Source: Planctomycetota bacterium (GTDB lineage Bacteria > Planctomycetota > PUPC01 > JABMSA01 > JAUWKK01). From it: 32,597 nt of DNA. Location: assembly GCA_030614245.1 (NCBI GenBank), contig JAUWKK010000002.1, positions 1 through 32,597 of the forward strand. The letters run 5' to 3'. Both the position numbers and the translations under genes were made by a program. Under the pieces are notes generated by a model. The model ran no database searches. It had not been told where the DNA came from and saw only the letters and a program-made list of their open reading frames with translations. Shown here in pieces: positions 30,730-32,597 of the stretch (within the stretch, counting starts at the first letter, position 1; each line of letters begins with the position of its first letter).

Positions 30730-31159
30730 TTCTGCCCGCGGGATTGTCAAGCCGGAAGCCGGCACCTGGTCCTCGACTACCTCGCCGTATGCTTCACCCA
30801 GCAACTCGGTCAGTGCATCCTCATCGAACCCGAGCAGCTCGATGTCGAAGTCCAATTCCTGCAACTCGCCGATCTCCAGCTTCAGCAGCGCCTCATCCCA
30901 ACCCGCGTTCGCAGCCAGCTTGTTGTCCGAGATTATCACCGCACGCTGCCATCACCCGGCCGTGGCCCGCGATGATGCCCCCTTCCGGGTCAATCAACAC
31001 CGGGTTCGTCCAGCCGAATTCCCGGATGCTGGCGACGATCTGAGCCACCTGCTCTTCGCTATGTGTCCGGGCGTTCCCAGCGTAGGGTTCCAGCACGTCC
31101 ACCGAACGATATATCACGCTCAGCTTTTTGCCGGCGACTTTCTTTTTCCTTTTCGACAT
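30721..31159 (-). pseudogene. ParB-like gene remnant with internal deletion and lost methylase part
   Basis: From ATG 31159 (MSKRKKKVAGKKL) the frame is an N-terminal ParB-like domain: VDVLEPYAGNARTHSEEQ, then FGWTNPVLIDPEGGIIAGHG and RVMAA. At about 30940 the sequence jumps to the -1/+1 frame and resumes VIISDNKLAANAGWDEAL and 'ELLGFDEDALTELLGEAYGE', the part that should come about 24 codons later. So a stretch of roughly 70-75 nt, not a multiple of 3, is gone. After VVEDQVPA the usual methylase domain is replaced by unrelated sequence and a stop. It lies directly behind an intact ParB-methylase gene and overlaps its end. Confidence 0.75.
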
Positions 31160-32439
31160 ATCGGCTTCTGTCTCTTTGCCTTCTGTCCTGTCATCATCTG
31201 CCATCGGTCCACGATCACATCGCAATACCTCGGCTCGATCTCCATCCCATAGCAAACACGCCCGAGCTGCTCGGCGGCGATCAGCGTCGTGCCCGAGCCG
31301 AGGAAGGGGTCGTAGACGAGTTCGCCGGGCTTTGTGCTGTCGCCCATCTGCTCTGCTACCAACTCCATCGGCTTGATTGTTGGGTGCGCTTCGCTTTGCG
31401 TAGGGCGCTTGTATTCGAAGATGGTGTCGCGTGTCCTCTCCTTTGTGAAGTAGTGACCGGCACCCGGAGTCCAACCATAGAAGATCGGCTCGTGCCTGTA
31501 GTGATAGTCACTACGCCCCATCACGAAACTACTCTTCACCCATATCAATGAACGACGCCATATCTTCAAGTCGATGAGCACGGCACCAAAGACGTTATGT
31601 AGCGGCCCCGGCGGGGCCGCTACATACCACGCGGCTCCCTTCTCGCAGACCGCCACTGCAAGCGTGAACGCATTGGTCAGCAACGATTGCAGACCAACCT
31701 CGTCCAGGTTGTCTCCGGCGACCTCCATTCCGCCCATTCGCTTTCGTTCGGCGGGGCTGTATTGATGGCTGAACCCATCAACATACCCAACTCCGTACGG
31801 CGGATCAGTCCAAACCAATCGAGCCTTCTCGCCCGCCATTAGCATCGCAACGTCTTCCTTCTTCGTGCTGTCTCCGCACATCACGCGGTGCGGTCCCATC
31901 GTAATCAGATCGCCGGTTTTCGTCCTGGCCTTCTTCGGGGGCTGTGGCACCGCGTCCTCTTCCACCTCCGGCTCATCGACCGGGAAGTCCACCAGCAGCA
32001 GATCGAGGTTCAGTCGCTCGAATTGTTCCGGGTCGATATCCTGGAGGCCGTCCAGCAGCCCGGTCACGTCGATCGTGAAGTCGCCCGCGATGTGCGAATT
32101 GTTCGCCGTGAGGTTCGCCGCCTGCTCCGTCGCCAGGTCCCAGTCCACCACCCGCACATCGAACCGGTCACCCCCACACACCACATAGACTTTGCCTTGC
32201 CTCTTGTGGAACTTGCCCCCTGCCGCCTGCAACTGTGCCACGCGCTGATGCCCGCAGACCAGATTCCCGGTCTGAGAGTTCCAAACGATGCCGCTTATGT
32301 CCCCAAACTCGACCAGACTGTGGCGGAGGCCCTCCGCGGCTTCTTGTGTGATATCCCGCGGGTTGTAATGCGCGGGCCGCAAGTCGTCGAACGACCCCGG
32401 TATTTTGGGGTATGTTGTCATTTTTTTCCGCCGCGCCAT
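31120..32439 (-). CDS. ParB-like nuclease-domain / DNA methyltransferase fusion, 439 aa
   Basis: ATG 32439 follows GGAGG by 8 nt. Residues about 15-150 are a ParB/Srx-like domain with NPRDI and LVCGHQRVAQL (60-70). The methylase has motif IV DPPYG (212-216) before motif I FLGSGTT (379-385), with HPTIKPMEL (352-360) between; this order marks the beta class of N6-adenine or N4-cytosine methylases. Such ParB-MTase fusions are frequent in phages as orphan methylases. It would modify phage DNA; the target cannot be read. First gene of the late region; its last residues are strongly basic. Confidence 0.85.
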   Translation of the reverse strand: MARRKKMTTYPKIPGSFDDLRPAHYNPRDITQEAAEGLRHSLVEFGDISGIVWNSQTGNLVCGHQRVAQLQAAGGKFHKRQGKVYVVCGGDRFDVRVVDWDLATEQAANLTANNSHIAGDFTIDVTGLLDGLQDIDPEQFERLNLDLLLVDFPVDEPEVEEDAVPQPPKKARTKTGDLITMGPHRVMCGDSTKKEDVAMLMAGEKARLVWTDPPYGVGYVDGFSHQYSPAERKRMGGMEVAGDNLDEVGLQSLLTNAFTLAVAVCEKGAAWYVAAPPGPLHNVFGAVLIDLKIWRRSLIWVKSSFVMGRSDYHYRHEPIFYGWTPGAGHYFTKERTRDTIFEYKRPTQSEAHPTIKPMELVAEQMGDSTKPGELVYDPFLGSGTTLIAAEQLGRVCYGMEIEPRYCDVIVDRWQMMTGQKAKRQKPICRKGKRKSPAKS

Positions 32440-32597
32440 GCTTTGCGCCTCCGGGCCGTTTACATCCTAACTCTATGCTCTGGCCTGCTTTACGCATGAA
32501 TTCCTTATCATGCGATAAGCGTCAAAAGCGTTTGGGATACAACATAGTCCTTTTTTTCGCCTTAGTGCGTAAAAATGCCGACATATGCGTCGCTGAC
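32440..32597 (-). other. Upstream region of the rightmost operon, no clear promoter
   Basis: Contains the SD of the ParB-methylase gene, an inverted repeat TTATC-GCAT-GATAA (minus strand), and at 32534-32550 the sequence GGGATACAACATAGTCC. A related sequence occurs at 8513-8532. I see no good -35/-10 pair. The start of an ATG frame at 32497 after AAGGA overlaps the methylase gene and is probably not used. Confidence 0.35.

Noticed and set aside
4022..32439. Diversity-generating retroelement or retron near the tail genes
   Set aside because: No reverse transcriptase motif (YxDD) seen and no template/variable repeat pair.

Overview
This window is most of the genome of a tailed bacteriophage (or a prophage segment), GC-rich, probably from a metagenome. 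Nearly every gene lies on the minus strand and most are translationally coupled: ATGA, GTGA or TAATG overlaps are common and good Shine-Dalgarno (SD) sequences precede most starts. SD-led starts, sigma70-type promoters and rho-independent terminators point to a bacterial host; I see nothing that names the host reliably. No integrase, endolysin, DNA polymerase or helicase was recognised, and the replication gene runs off the left edge, so the genome is probably incomplete.

Right half, transcribed leftwards (about 32.4 to 8.6 kb): a late module in near-lambda order. A ParB-MTase fusion gene and a broken second ParB gene come first. Then follow small terminase (Nu1-like), large terminase (gpA family), two small genes, a tRNA with its own terminator, a gpW-position gene, portal (gpB-like), protease with an apparent nested scaffold start (C/Nu3 logic, but a U35-type protease), decoration protein, major capsid, head closure, tail terminator, tail completion, tail tube with an internal duplication, a tail-assembly chaperone with a -1 slippery heptamer (G/GT logic), a short tape measure, a run of tail-tip genes, a 905-residue tail protein ending in a collar-like domain, a glycosyltransferase-like gene and a lipoprotein/membrane gene. 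A rho-independent terminator at 8.56 kb closes the module.

Left part (8.4 kb to 1): a second leftward operon starts at a near-consensus promoter (TTGACT, 17 nt, TATAAT) insulated by a bidirectional terminator. It carries small proteins: an Xre-type regulator, a two-TM protein, several zinc-ribbon proteins, a stand-alone homologue of the C-terminal domain of RNA polymerase alpha, DUF2695 and DUF4031 proteins, a PAPS-reductase-like protein, and finally a winged-helix replication initiator whose coding sequence contains palindromic iterons, a lambda-O-like origin. Two intergenic copies of a 105-nt element (about 90% identical) sit in this operon.

The only clear plus-strand gene is a DUF523 (TudS-like) gene at 30.4 kb, truncated right after its third cluster cysteine. 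It faces a ParB remnant that is also truncated, so this spot looks like a deletion or recombination scar. The most unusual items are the alpha-CTD mimic, the iteron-bearing rep gene, the frameshift site, a 46-residue microprotein made of a perfect tandem repeat, the initiator-like tRNA with altered identity positions, and the scar at 30.7 kb.
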